NCBI RefSeq assembly: GCF_000961795.1
Contig: NZ_LADU01000118.1
Location: forward strand, 1-32,697
Length of the DNA stretch: 32,697 bases
Direction: 5' to 3'
From: Hyphomonas sp. BRH_c22
GTDB lineage: Bacteria > Pseudomonadota > Alphaproteobacteria > Caulobacterales > Hyphomonadaceae
Shown: positions 7,114 through 15,746 of the stretch, piece after piece
Numbering within the stretch: the stretch's first letter is position 1
Layout of the letters: every line of letters begins with the position of its first letter
Translations under genes and position numbers: made by a program
Notes under the pieces: generated by a model
Database searches by the model: none
What the model was told of the DNA's origin: nothing
What the model saw: only the letters and a program-made list of their open reading frames with translations

Positions 7114-8049
7114 ATGGCAGGACATGCAGCCGATCCCGACAACGCCTTTGCGGCGCTTACTGACAGGGTAGGACGCGCGGGGATCCGGACTGCAGTCGTC
7201 CATCCTGTCGACGTGCTTTCCCTCTCGGGCGCAATGGCCGGATACGAGGCAGGTTTGATCGTGCCTGTTCTCATTGGACCCGCCGCACGCATCGCAGAGG
7301 CAGCAAAGGCAGCCGGCATCGACTTGTCCGGGATCGAAATCGTTGACACACCGCATAGTCACGCGGCAGCTTCCGAAGCCGTGAAGCTCGCCGCAAGTGG
7401 AAACGTCTCGGCCCTGATGAAAGGCGCACTTGCGACCAGTGAACTCATGGGCGCGTGCGTGGCAACCAGCGGTGGCCTGCGCACCGAACGCCGGATGAGC
7501 CATATCTTTGTCATGGAAGCACCCGCCTGGCCGACATGGCTGTTGATATCGGATGGCGGCCTGAACATTGCTCCGGACCTCATGACGAAGCGCTGGATTG
7601 TGCAGAATGCAATCGATCTTGCTCGAGCCATCGGCATTGACAAACCTCGTACGGCCATTCTTTCCGCCACCGAACTTGTCGATCCACATATCCCTTCGAC
7701 GATAGACGCGGCCGCCTTGTGCAAAATGGCAGATCGCGGGCAGATTAGTGGTGGACCAATCGATGGTCCGCTTGCCTTCGATCTGGCAATCTCGATGGCT
7801 TCAGTGGAAACAAAAGGCCTGATTTCACTCGTCGCCGGCAAAGCTGATATCCTGATCGTGCCCGGTATTGAAGCCGGCAATATGCTCGCGAAACAGCTCG
7901 ACTACCTTGCCGGTGCAGCTGCAGCGGGACTTGTGCTCGGCGCAAAAGTTCCAATCATCCTCACGAGCCGCTCAGACGGCGTGCGAGAACGGGTTGCATC
8001 CTGCGCTCTGGCTGCCGCCTACCTGCACTGGATTGAGGCGGTGAAATGA
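7114..8049 (+). CDS. Phosphate acetyl/butyryltransferase
   Basis: 311 residues of the PTA/PTB family, which exchanges CoA for phosphate on an acyl-CoA to give acyl phosphate. Family marks are IDGPLAFDLAIS, then VPGIEAGNMLAKQLDY, then GLVLGAKVPIILTSRSD near the C-terminus. The length is that of Ptb or short Pta enzymes, without the N-terminal regulatory domains of long Pta. The acyl chain preference (acetyl or butyryl) cannot be read from sequence. ATG 7114 has AAGGGG eight bases upstream; a GTG at 7105 is the alternative. Its stop overlaps the start of the acetate kinase gene by four bases, so the two enzymes are made together and form an acyl-CoA to ATP pathway. Confidence 0.9.
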   Translation: MAGHAADPDNAFAALTDRVGRAGIRTAVVHPVDVLSLSGAMAGYEAGLIVPVLIGPAARIAEAAKAAGIDLSGIEIVDTPHSHAAASEAVKLAASGNVSALMKGALATSELMGACVATSGGLRTERRMSHIFVMEAPAWPTWLLISDGGLNIAPDLMTKRWIVQNAIDLARAIGIDKPRTAILSATELVDPHIPSTIDAAALCKMADRGQISGGPIDGPLAFDLAISMASVETKGLISLVAGKADILIVPGIEAGNMLAKQLDYLAGAAAAGLVLGAKVPIILTSRSDGVRERVASCALAAAYLHWIEAVK

Positions 8050-9257
8050 GCCGTGCTCTGATTGCCACGCTCAATTCCGGCTCCTCCAGTGTCAAGATTG
8101 CCGTTTACAAAGCCGAAGCGGACGGCACGCTCGGATCAGCGCTTCTGCGCGCCAGCATCTCAGGACTGCCTGACACACCAGAACTTGCGGTGAAATCGGT
8201 CGATCAGGATATGTCTGGGCGGTTCAGAGCCGTCGCCAACCTGTCGGATCTCGATCTGAGCATACTGGCACCGCGTCTTGTCAGCGCGATCGAAATGGCA
8301 ATTGGTGCGCCAGTTGACGCCCTCGGACACAGGATCGTTCAAGGCGGGCCAAACATCTTTGACGGCCGTCGTGCCACGCCGGAGCTTATGGCCTATCTTG
8401 ACTCGCTATGCCCACTGGCACCAGACCATCAACCTTACAATCTCAGCGCTGTCCGCGCTGTCGCCCGTAGTCGGCCCGAGCTTTTGCAGACGCTTTCCTT
8501 CGACACAGCGTTTCACCGCAGTCAGCCGCGGCTCGCACAACTCTATGCCATCCCGCGTGTCCTGAGCGATAGCGGCTTGATCCGCTACGGTTATCACGGC
8601 CTATCTTACGCCAACATTGCGCAGCGCCTGCCGGACCTGTTTCCCGATCGCCCCTACCGGCGTACCCTGGCCCTGCATCTCGGCAGCGGCGCCAGTATCT
8701 GCGCCATCCTGGAAGGTGGCAGCGTCGCGAGTTCCATGGGTTTCTCTGCGATCTCAGGCGTGCCGATGAGCACACGATCCGGCGACATTGACCCTGGCGC
8801 CATTCTCTACCTATTGAGTGAACGGCAGATGAGTCCAGGGGATGTCTCCTTCATGCTGCGCAAACAGTCAGGACTATTCGGCGTCTCTGGCCTCTCAGGC
8901 GATTTGCGCACGGTCGAGGCGAGTGAGACGCCGGAAGCAGAAGAGGCTGTCGGCCTCTTCATCTACCGCATCGTTCGCGAATGCGGGTCGTTGATTGCGG
9001 CACTGGGCGGGCTCGACGCTATCGTATTCACGGCTGGAATAGGAGAAAACTCCAGCCGGGTACGTGCCGGTATCGCCGAGGGCCTAGGCTGGGCCGGCGT
9101 GGATATTGACAGCGCAGCGAACGCAGCCGGCGATGCCTGCTTGTCAGTGCCCGGTTGCGCAGTCGGTGTTATTGTCGTGCCGGCCGATGAAGAATCGGAA
9201 ATCGCCAGAGACTGCCTTTCCATATTGGGAGATACCGACAGGGTATCGACTGGCTGA
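8046..9257 (+). CDS. ackA: Acetate kinase
   Basis: 403 residues, normal length. It transfers phosphate from acyl phosphate to ADP, giving ATP and a carboxylate. Conserved points: TLNSGSSSVK at the N-terminus (phosphate loop), GHRIV with Arg96, SFDTAFH with Asp153, RYGYHG with His184, the adenosine loop TRSGDIDPG with Arg244, and FTAGIGENS near the end. Two positions differ from the usual enzyme: LGSGASI has Ser where most have Asn, and GHRIVQGG has Gln where His is usual. Coupled to the phosphate acyltransferase gene by a four-base overlap, and followed after 228 bases by the phasin and PHA synthase genes. Confidence 0.93.
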   Translation: MSRALIATLNSGSSSVKIAVYKAEADGTLGSALLRASISGLPDTPELAVKSVDQDMSGRFRAVANLSDLDLSILAPRLVSAIEMAIGAPVDALGHRIVQGGPNIFDGRRATPELMAYLDSLCPLAPDHQPYNLSAVRAVARSRPELLQTLSFDTAFHRSQPRLAQLYAIPRVLSDSGLIRYGYHGLSYANIAQRLPDLFPDRPYRRTLALHLGSGASICAILEGGSVASSMGFSAISGVPMSTRSGDIDPGAILYLLSERQMSPGDVSFMLRKQSGLFGVSGLSGDLRTVEASETPEAEEAVGLFIYRIVRECGSLIAALGGLDAIVFTAGIGENSSRVRAGIAEGLGWAGVDIDSAANAAGDACLSVPGCAVGVIVVPADEESEIARDCLSILGDTDRVSTG

Positions 9258-9485
9258 TGCCCGCCGGATCGGATACGGTTACGGGATCTGCCCAACATCT
9301 GGCTACAGGTGGAGCGCCCTTGCTCTCGTCACTGCAGATGGTGACCGTTTCCGGAGTATCGCGAAAGAATTCGCCAATCTGAGGCCAAATAAGGGCAAGT
9401 ACGGATGGGCGCTGGCATGCCTCCTGAGTAGCCTGTGGCCGTGGCTGTCAAACCAAAGTTTCAAAGACCAGAGGAGCGCTCCACT
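9258..9485 (+). other. Gap between ackA and phasin genes
   Basis: 228 bases without a supported gene. A 42-codon frame begins with an ATG overlapping the ackA stop (TGATG, 9255-9259) and ends at about 9385, but it resembles nothing I know. The space could be the scar of a lost gene or the leader of the phasin gene. GAGGAG at 9471-9476 is the phasin ribosome site. Confidence 0.35.
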
Positions 9486-9815
9486 ATGACCCATACCAAA
9501 GCCAAAGCAGAATCTGCCCAATCTTCTTACAACGCAGCTTCGGCGCTTGAGTCTCTTGAATCGGTCTGGCCCATGGCTGTCACCGGTATGAGCGTCCCGA
9601 CCGCCATTGAGAGCATTCGCCGGATGAGTGAGTTCCAGATGGAAGTCGCCCGGTTCACCGCCGAGCGTGCCAGAAAGAGTGCCGGTACACTGGCCGCTTT
9701 TACGACCTGCCGCGCTCCCGGGGAATTTCTGGGGGTCTGGCGCAAGGCTGCTATTGACACGGTCACAGATTATGCCGACGAGACGGCGCGCATCTTTGAA
9801 CGCTCCCAGAAATAA
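9486..9815 (+). CDS. Phasin-family protein
   Basis: 109 residues, alpha-helical, Ala/Glu/Arg-rich and without signal peptide or membrane segment. Residues 48-109 have the phasin pattern: an amphipathic helix with FQMEVARFTAERARK, a short break, then FLGVWRKAAIDTVTDYADE, as in proteins that coat polyhydroxyalkanoate granules. The ATG at 9486 follows GAGGAG at about ten bases. The 3' end overlaps the predicted PHA synthase start by 44 bases in another frame, which supports a joint granule function. Confidence 0.8.
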   Translation: MTHTKAKAESAQSSYNAASALESLESVWPMAVTGMSVPTAIESIRRMSEFQMEVARFTAERARKSAGTLAAFTTCRAPGEFLGVWRKAAIDTVTDYADETARIFERSQK

Positions 9816-11613
9816 TCGGGTACGAGCCACGCCGCTCAAGGTGCGCTCCCGGGGAACCGTCCGGACAGCAGAGGCGGATAAAGAGTCCGATCCGTGTGCG
9901 CAGAATGACGCGACAGAAGAATTGCTTCGAGATCTGGACCGGCGCCTGCGTGGTCGTTTCGCACACCTGACCGGTGGCCAGTCGCCTTGGGCGGCGCTTC
10001 AGGCGTGGGAAGACTGGCTGTTTCACCTCTCTGTCTCGCCTGCGCGTCAGATTGAGCTCTGGTGGCGCTGGTATGGAGCCATGCAGACACTGTCTGCAGG
10101 CGCCCAAGCCAACGAGCAAAAGGACTGGGCCTTCAAGCCCGAGCCCGGCGACCGGCGATTCCGCAGTCCCGCCTGGAGCCGCTCGCCGTATCACGTTTTG
10201 GCCCAGTCACATCTTGCCGCCGAGGCTCAGTGGCAAGCAGCCACATCCTGCCTGCGTGGTGTTGCTGAACATCATGCCCGCCGCGTCTCATTCATGGGAT
10301 CGTCAATCCTGAATGCGGTTGCACCCGTTAATTACCCTTGGACCAACCCTGACGTACTTGATGAAACTCTGGCCAGTGGTGGACAGAACTTCATCAAGGG
10401 CATGGCCAATCTCTGGAAAGACATCGCCGCGCAGGGCGGTCATGTTCGACCGGAAGACAGGCCGCTCTGGCGCGTAGGCGAAACCATGGCGATTTCCGAA
10501 GGCCATGTCGTCTATCGCAACGACCTGTTCGAACTCATCCAATACGCACCTCTGACCGAAATGGTCCATCCCGAGCCTGTGCTCATCGTTCCTGCGTGGA
10601 TCATGAAATACTATATACTGGATATCACGCCCGAGGACTCCTTTGTCCGCTGGCTGGTCTCTCAAGGTTTTACAGTCTACATGATTTCCTGGAAGAATCC
10701 GGGAGCTGAACAACGTGACACGGGGTTCGATGACTATCGCCGCTACGGTGTGATGAAGGCATTGGACGTAGTGCACAAAGCCAGCGGCGGTGCGCCTGTG
10801 CACGGAGTTGGCTACTGTCTCGGCGGCACGATCCTTTCAATCACGGCTGCTGCCATGGGGCGCAGGCGTGATAGCCGGTTTGCCTCACTGACCCTTCTCG
10901 CCGCGCAGACAGATTTCCGGGAAGCTGGGGAGCTTCTCCTCTTCATCGATGAAAGCCAAGTCGCTCTGCTAGAAGATATGATGCATATCGAAGGCACGTT
11001 GGACGCGCGCAACATGGCAGGAGCCTTCTCGATTCTACGCGCGCACGAACTGGTTTATTCACGTATTGTCGACCGGTACATGCTCGGACGGGAGTCTGAG
11101 CGCGGTCCATTGGACGCCTGGCTCGCAGACACGACCCGGATGCCGGCGCGCATGCAAAGCGAATACCTGCGCCAGCTCTTCATGGAAAACAGTTTCACGC
11201 ATGGTGAACTGCCTGTTGATGGCGAATTTGTTGCCGTCAAGGACATCCGTGTCCCGGTCTTCGCTCTCGGAGCGGAGCGTGACCATATCGCCCCTTGGCG
11301 TTCTGTTTACAGGATCGGCCTGCATGGCAATGTTGAGACCACCTTCGTACTCACTGGCGGAGGTCACAATACGAGTGTTGTCAGTCCCCCTGGCAAGGCT
11401 GGCGCCTACTTTTACACTGGCGCGCCCATCGGAGAAATGGATTACATTGAACCCGATGCGTGGCTCTCACAGGCTGTCCGAAAAGAAGGATCCTGGTGGC
11501 CCGAGTGGCTCGTCTGGCTGAAGGCGAGAGCCGGATCCGGCACGTCTATCCACCCACCCGAGCCATCTGAAATCCTGGAGTCAGCACCGGGAACCTACGT
11601 ACTGGAAGGCTGA
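9772..11613 (+). CDS. phaC: Poly(3-hydroxyalkanoate) synthase, class I type
   Basis: 613 residues from ATG 9772. It polymerises hydroxyacyl-CoA into polyester granules. The alpha/beta-hydrolase core has the synthase form of the lipase box, GYCLGG with the nucleophile Cys349, then Asp504 in GAERDHIAPW and His532 in GGGHNTS. SWKNPG (306-311) and the closing GSWWPEWLVWL are typical of PhaC. Length and lack of a PhaE partner point to class I. The first 45 residues are Arg-rich and poorly conserved; GTG 9841 is an alternative start. No strong ribosome site precedes ATG 9772, so translation may be coupled to the overlapping phasin gene. The 3' end overlaps the convergent ATPase gene by 19 bases. 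Confidence 0.92.
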   Translation: MPTRRRASLNAPRNNRVRATPLKVRSRGTVRTAEADKESDPCAQNDATEELLRDLDRRLRGRFAHLTGGQSPWAALQAWEDWLFHLSVSPARQIELWWRWYGAMQTLSAGAQANEQKDWAFKPEPGDRRFRSPAWSRSPYHVLAQSHLAAEAQWQAATSCLRGVAEHHARRVSFMGSSILNAVAPVNYPWTNPDVLDETLASGGQNFIKGMANLWKDIAAQGGHVRPEDRPLWRVGETMAISEGHVVYRNDLFELIQYAPLTEMVHPEPVLIVPAWIMKYYILDITPEDSFVRWLVSQGFTVYMISWKNPGAEQRDTGFDDYRRYGVMKALDVVHKASGGAPVHGVGYCLGGTILSITAAAMGRRRDSRFASLTLLAAQTDFREAGELLLFIDESQVALLEDMMHIEGTLDARNMAGAFSILRAHELVYSRIVDRYMLGRESERGPLDAWLADTTRMPARMQSEYLRQLFMENSFTHGELPVDGEFVAVKDIRVPVFALGAERDHIAPWRSVYRIGLHGNVETTFVLTGGGHNTSVVSPPGKAGAYFYTGAPIGEMDYIEPDAWLSQAVRKEGSWWPEWLVWLKARAGSGTSIHPPEPSEILESAPGTYVLEG

Positions 11614-14339
11614 GGCCCACTGCCGGCACGAACATGTCCCGCACGGATCCGGATCTGCTTTTCTGTTTCAACAATGGCAAAGAACGCTGCGCCAACTGCA
11701 ATGATAAGGATGCCGTCGAAGAATGAAACCGGCGCAGTGCCGAATACTCTCTGTAATGCCGGAATGTAGGTGATGGCGAACTGCCCGGCGGCGACGGTCA
11801 ACACGGCGAACCAGACGAATTTTGTCCCCTTCATCGCACTCCATGTCAGGGATGTTCCATAGATATTTCGTATAAAGAATAAATGAAATATCTCCAGAAC
11901 AACGAGCGTGTTCAGCGCGATCGTGCGCGCCAGGTCGGTGGAGTATCCCCGGTCGATGGCGTACAAAAACATGCCATAGACACCGGCCAGGAACAGCACG
12001 GACACGAGCGCGATATGCCAGACAAGCGCACCGCTCAGCAGGGGTTCGTTACGCGGTCTCGGTGGACGGCTCATCGTGGTCTGTTCGGTCGGCTCAAAAG
12101 CGAGTGCCAACCCCAGCGTCGTAGCAGTGATCAGGTTGATCCAGAGGATCTGCACCGGCGTCATCGGCAGCGCAAAGCCAAAGACCAGGGCCACCATTAT
12201 CGTCGCCGCCTCACCGGCATTCGTCGGCAGTGTCCAACTGATCACCTTCTTGATATTGTCATAAACTGTCCGCCCCTCCTGCACACCTGCTACAATTGAG
12301 GCGAAATTGTCATCTGCGAGCACGAGGTCTGCCGCTTCCTTTGCAGCTTCTGACCCCTTGCGGCCCATGGCGATACCGGCATCGGCTCGCTTCAGCGCCG
12401 GGGCATCATTCACTCCGTCACCCGTCATCGCGACACTGAGACCACGCGTCTGCAGCGCTATGACGAGGCGCAGCTTATGCTCCGGGCTGGTTCGGGCAAA
12501 GATGTTCGTACGCTCAATGCGCGCCTGCAACTGGGCCTCGTCAAGCATGTCGAGATCGGCGCCCGATAGCACCTCACCGGGATTCAAGAGACCTATCTGC
12601 CGACCGATGGCGGCGGCCGTGCCGACATGATCGCCGGTAATCATCTTCACTGCGATCCCTGCCATGTGGCAGGCCGCGACTGCGTCGACTGCCTCGGAGC
12701 GCGGTGGGTCAATAAGGCCGAGGATACCAAGGAACACGAGCCCCTCCTCCACCACCGGCGCGTCAAACGAATCTGGCACAGTATCCAGACGACGCTCGGC
12801 CAGCGCCAGAACCCGCATCCCCTGAGAGGCGACTTCGTTGCCCATCCGCTGCCAGTATCCAGCATCGACCGGTACCGCAGTCCCGTCGGCGGCGCGCTGG
12901 TAGGCCGTCATCTCGACCAACCGCTCAGGCGCCCCCTTGGCACAGACCAGGGCCCCTCCGCCCTCCACCCGATGAAGCGTCGCCATGTATCGCGTGGCGG
13001 AATCGAAGGGAATTTCGGCGATGCGCGGAAACGACTCCTCTGCCTTCGCACGGTCCGTACCGAGTTTTCCGGCGAGTGCGATCAGCGCGCCCTCCATTGG
13101 GTCGCCTTCGACCTGCCAGTCGCCCTCAAAATTGACAAGTCTGGCATCGTTGCACAGCGCGGCAGCTCGTGCGAGCGGTCCCAGCGCAGAGGGATCAACA
13201 CCTTTCACCTCGCCACGCGGCTCGTAACCTTCTCCGCCAATCTCCGACACACCAGCAGCGGTGACAACAGCGCTGACGACCATCTCATTGCGAGTCAACG
13301 TACCCGTTTTGTCACTGCAGATGACCGAGACCGAGCCAATCGTCTCTATCGCCGGCAGGCGCCGGACGATAGCATTGCGCCGGGCCATTGCCTGGACGCC
13401 TACCGCAAGCGTGATCGTCAGGACGGCCGGTAAGTTCTCCGGTATGGCGGCCACGGCGAGACTGACCACCGCCATGAACATGTCGATAAACTGGAAATGA
13501 TCGACGAAATAGCCGAAGATGAGCAGAAGTGCGGAAATCAGCACGATCATGATCGCCAGCCACCGTGCAAAGCCTGACATCTGGATCACCAGCGGCGTGG
13601 TGAGGGTCTGCACTTCACCAAGCAGCCCGCTGATTCGGCCGATTTCTGTCTTCGTGCCGGTCGCAGTCACGACGCCGCGTGCCGTGCCGGAAGCCACCAG
13701 CGTGCCACTAAACAACATGGACTTGCGGTCGCCTAGAGGCACATCGCCAGCCACGGAGTCGGTCTGTTTGGCCACCGGTAAGGATTCGCCGGTGAGGATG
13801 GCCTCTTGGACATTGAGATTACTCGCCTGGATGAGACGCAGGTCGGCTGGCACCTTGTCGCCGGCTTCCAGAATTACGATGTCTCCCGGAACCAGCGCTT
13901 CCCCCTCAACGGTCAACCTCTGCCCGCGCCGCAGCACGGACGCGTGTGGGGAAAGCATGTCGCGGATCGCTTCCATCGCCTGTTCGGCGCGCCCCTCCTG
14001 AATGAAACCGATCAGTGCGTTTACGATTACGACAGCAAGAATAACGAAGGTGTCGATCCAATGTTGCAGGAAAGCCGTCACAACGCTGGCACCGATGAGT
14101 ACATAAATCAGAACATTGTGGAAATGGGCGAGGAAGCGGAGCGCGGGATGACGCCCGTTGGTTGGGGGTAGCCGGTTCGGGCCGAACTTTTCGATGCGAG
14201 CGGCCGCTTCGGCCTCGCTCAGCCCCAAGGCGGCATCGACGTCCAGGAGGGCAAGCGTCTCTGAGACGGAAGCGGAATAAAATGAAATCGGATCCTGTGT
14301 CTTCTCCAATGATTTACTGGTCAAGCGAGGTCTCCGCAT
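11595..14339 (-). CDS. P2-type cation-transporting ATPase
   Basis: 914 residues from the ATG at 14339. It pumps a cation across the inner membrane at the expense of ATP. Order of parts: N-terminal actuator extension, TM1-2, actuator loop TGES (183-186), TM3-4 with PENLP (300-304), phosphorylation site DKTGTLT (Asp343), nucleotide domain, MITGDH and MTGDGVNDAP hinge motifs, then six C-terminal helices. The layout is that of Ca2+/Na+/K+-type pumps (PacL-like). The TM4 PENLP (usually PEGLP in Ca2+ pumps) and TM6 NLITATTLG lack the full Ca2+ site, so the ion is uncertain. Starts are unclear: GTG 14399 adds 20 residues; neither has a strong ribosome site. Confidence 0.9.
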   Translation of the reverse strand: MRRPRLTSKSLEKTQDPISFYSASVSETLALLDVDAALGLSEAEAAARIEKFGPNRLPPTNGRHPALRFLAHFHNVLIYVLIGASVVTAFLQHWIDTFVILAVVIVNALIGFIQEGRAEQAMEAIRDMLSPHASVLRRGQRLTVEGEALVPGDIVILEAGDKVPADLRLIQASNLNVQEAILTGESLPVAKQTDSVAGDVPLGDRKSMLFSGTLVASGTARGVVTATGTKTEIGRISGLLGEVQTLTTPLVIQMSGFARWLAIMIVLISALLLIFGYFVDHFQFIDMFMAVVSLAVAAIPENLPAVLTITLAVGVQAMARRNAIVRRLPAIETIGSVSVICSDKTGTLTRNEMVVSAVVTAAGVSEIGGEGYEPRGEVKGVDPSALGPLARAAALCNDARLVNFEGDWQVEGDPMEGALIALAGKLGTDRAKAEESFPRIAEIPFDSATRYMATLHRVEGGGALVCAKGAPERLVEMTAYQRAADGTAVPVDAGYWQRMGNEVASQGMRVLALAERRLDTVPDSFDAPVVEEGLVFLGILGLIDPPRSEAVDAVAACHMAGIAVKMITGDHVGTAAAIGRQIGLLNPGEVLSGADLDMLDEAQLQARIERTNIFARTSPEHKLRLVIALQTRGLSVAMTGDGVNDAPALKRADAGIAMGRKGSEAAKEAADLVLADDNFASIVAGVQEGRTVYDNIKKVISWTLPTNAGEAATIMVALVFGFALPMTPVQILWINLITATTLGLALAFEPTEQTTMSRPPRPRNEPLLSGALVWHIALVSVLFLAGVYGMFLYAIDRGYSTDLARTIALNTLVVLEIFHLFFIRNIYGTSLTWSAMKGTKFVWFAVLTVAAGQFAITYIPALQRVFGTAPVSFFDGILIIAVGAAFFAIVETEKQIRIRAGHVRAGSGPQPSST

Positions 14340-14399
14340 CAGGTTTGGGTTGGGAAAACGTGACAGTGACACGATCTGGTTTCGCTGGAATCCCTCCAC

Positions 14400-14668
14400 T
14401 GATCACATCCGCTCCGCCTCCACTTATCATAAAAATGCCCATGGCAGACATGGCATCGCCTGACCGGGCCAGCAATTTCGGAATCTACGTATACTTTTTC
14501 GAGCTGAGTTCGATTAACCTTCATGGCTAAGCGATACAATTGAAGTCTTGAAGCTGCTGACATCGAGCCAGTTACGCGACAGGTTTGAGCTCACGACAAG
14601 TTGGCGGGTTAGCTTGCCATTGCTGCAGGTTAAGCGGGTCAAATTGGTCAGACTTGGAAGGAAACATC
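14400..14668. promoter_or_regulatory. Divergent intergenic region between the ATPase and USP genes
   Basis: About 270-330 bases carrying both promoters. It is more AT-rich than the genes, notably around 14480-14545. No complete FNR/Crp palindrome is visible. GGAAGGA sits just before the USP start (14657-14663). On the minus strand GGAGG lies about 17 bases before GTG 14399. Confidence 0.4.
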
Positions 14669-15505
14669 ATGCAATTGAAAGATATTATCGTCTGTGTCGT
14701 GAGCGCTAGCGTGGATGCCAGTGCAATCGACCTCGGCCATCAAATCGCAATGGATTGCGATGCCCACATCGCATGCTCGGCCATTGGCATCTTGCAGTCT
14801 CCGGTGCTGTACACCGAGTTCGGGATGGGTGCGGCACCTGTTGGCCTGCTCAATCATGAGAATGCCCTTATCAATCGATTTTTTGCCGAGTTGAAGGAAG
14901 TACTGGATAAACGCTTTCCTCTCATCGAACTGCGCCCCGACAAGACCTACAGCCCCAACCTGGAATCGCGTGTGGCCACCATTGCGCGATACGCTGATAT
15001 TGCCGTCATCCGCGCGCCTAGCAAAGAAGAGAGTCACCCGTATATCCAATTGATTGAAGCGGCACTCCTCGGCTCCGGCCGACCCGTGCTCGTAGCCCCA
15101 GTCGACTGGAATCCAGGCCCAATCGGCAGAAAGATCGTTATTGGTTGGGATGCCAGCGCAGAAGCTGCCCGTGCCATGCATGACGCTCTGCTGCTTACCT
15201 CGGAAGATGCAGAGGTTAGCATCGTGACGGTGGATGCCCGGTCTGGCAGCCTTGATCATGGCGACGCGCCCGGGCTGGACATCGCTGCTCACCTCGCCAG
15301 GCATGGGCTGAAGGTCGAGCTTAGAAATGAAGGCAGCCTTGGCCGATCAACTCATGAAGTTTTGATGCAGGTGGCGACCGATACGAATGCGGACTTGATG
15401 GTTCTTGGCGGCTACCGCCATTCTCGCCTTCAGCAATCGCTGTTTGGCGGTGTAACCCGCAGTATGCTTCGCGATGTGAGGCTGCCGCTACTGCTGTCAC
15501 ATTAG
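14669..15505 (+). CDS. Tandem-domain universal stress protein
   Basis: 278 residues with two USP domains, residues 1 to about 140 and about 150-278. The second domain has the better ATP-loop: KIVIGWDAS at its first strand and GGYRHSRLQQSLFGGVTR, the G-x2-G-x9-G-[ST]-like loop, at the end. The first domain has a degenerate loop, as is common in tandem USPs. Such proteins bind ATP or other ligands and are induced by starvation, low oxygen or respiratory block. ATG 14669 follows GGAAGGA. It is divergent from the ATPase gene. It is the intact relative of the deleted copy at 1334-1645, so the two stress genes bracket the accessory module. Confidence 0.9.
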   Translation: MQLKDIIVCVVSASVDASAIDLGHQIAMDCDAHIACSAIGILQSPVLYTEFGMGAAPVGLLNHENALINRFFAELKEVLDKRFPLIELRPDKTYSPNLESRVATIARYADIAVIRAPSKEESHPYIQLIEAALLGSGRPVLVAPVDWNPGPIGRKIVIGWDASAEAARAMHDALLLTSEDAEVSIVTVDARSGSLDHGDAPGLDIAAHLARHGLKVELRNEGSLGRSTHEVLMQVATDTNADLMVLGGYRHSRLQQSLFGGVTRSMLRDVRLPLLLSH

Positions 15506-15639
15506 GAGCTATCTGCACAACTCAGATTTTGATTCCTTTTCTATGATCAATGCCTGAAGGGAAACATGGTTGGCCGGTCTGTAGCGTGACCTGGCTACAG
15601 CAGGTATCCCACCAGGCCTTGAAGTCCTGGCGGAGGTTT

Positions 15640-15746
15640 AATGCCGGGTTGCCGGACGCAAGACACGAAGATCGCGCCCATTCCGAGAATTGCTGATCGA
15701 CAACCCGGTGCGGCTGTACGGGCCTTGGCGCGCTGAAGACGGGCGC
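15640..15746 (+). pseudogene. Possible amidohydrolase C-terminal scrap
   Basis: A short frame reads RPFRELLIDNPVRLYGP (ending near 15725), which resembles the last helix of TIM-barrel amidohydrolases (family pattern [IL]-L-x-D-N-P-A-R-L-Y-G-F). Upstream in a second frame there are short gene-like stretches, with a stop between. Too short for certainty. It sits in the only gap between the accessory module and the chromosomal RND operon and may mark the far edge of the insertion. Confidence 0.3.

Noticed and set aside
14400..14668. An FNR/Crp palindrome before the USP gene
   Set aside because: Only isolated half-like words such as TGATCA were found, none with correct spacing.
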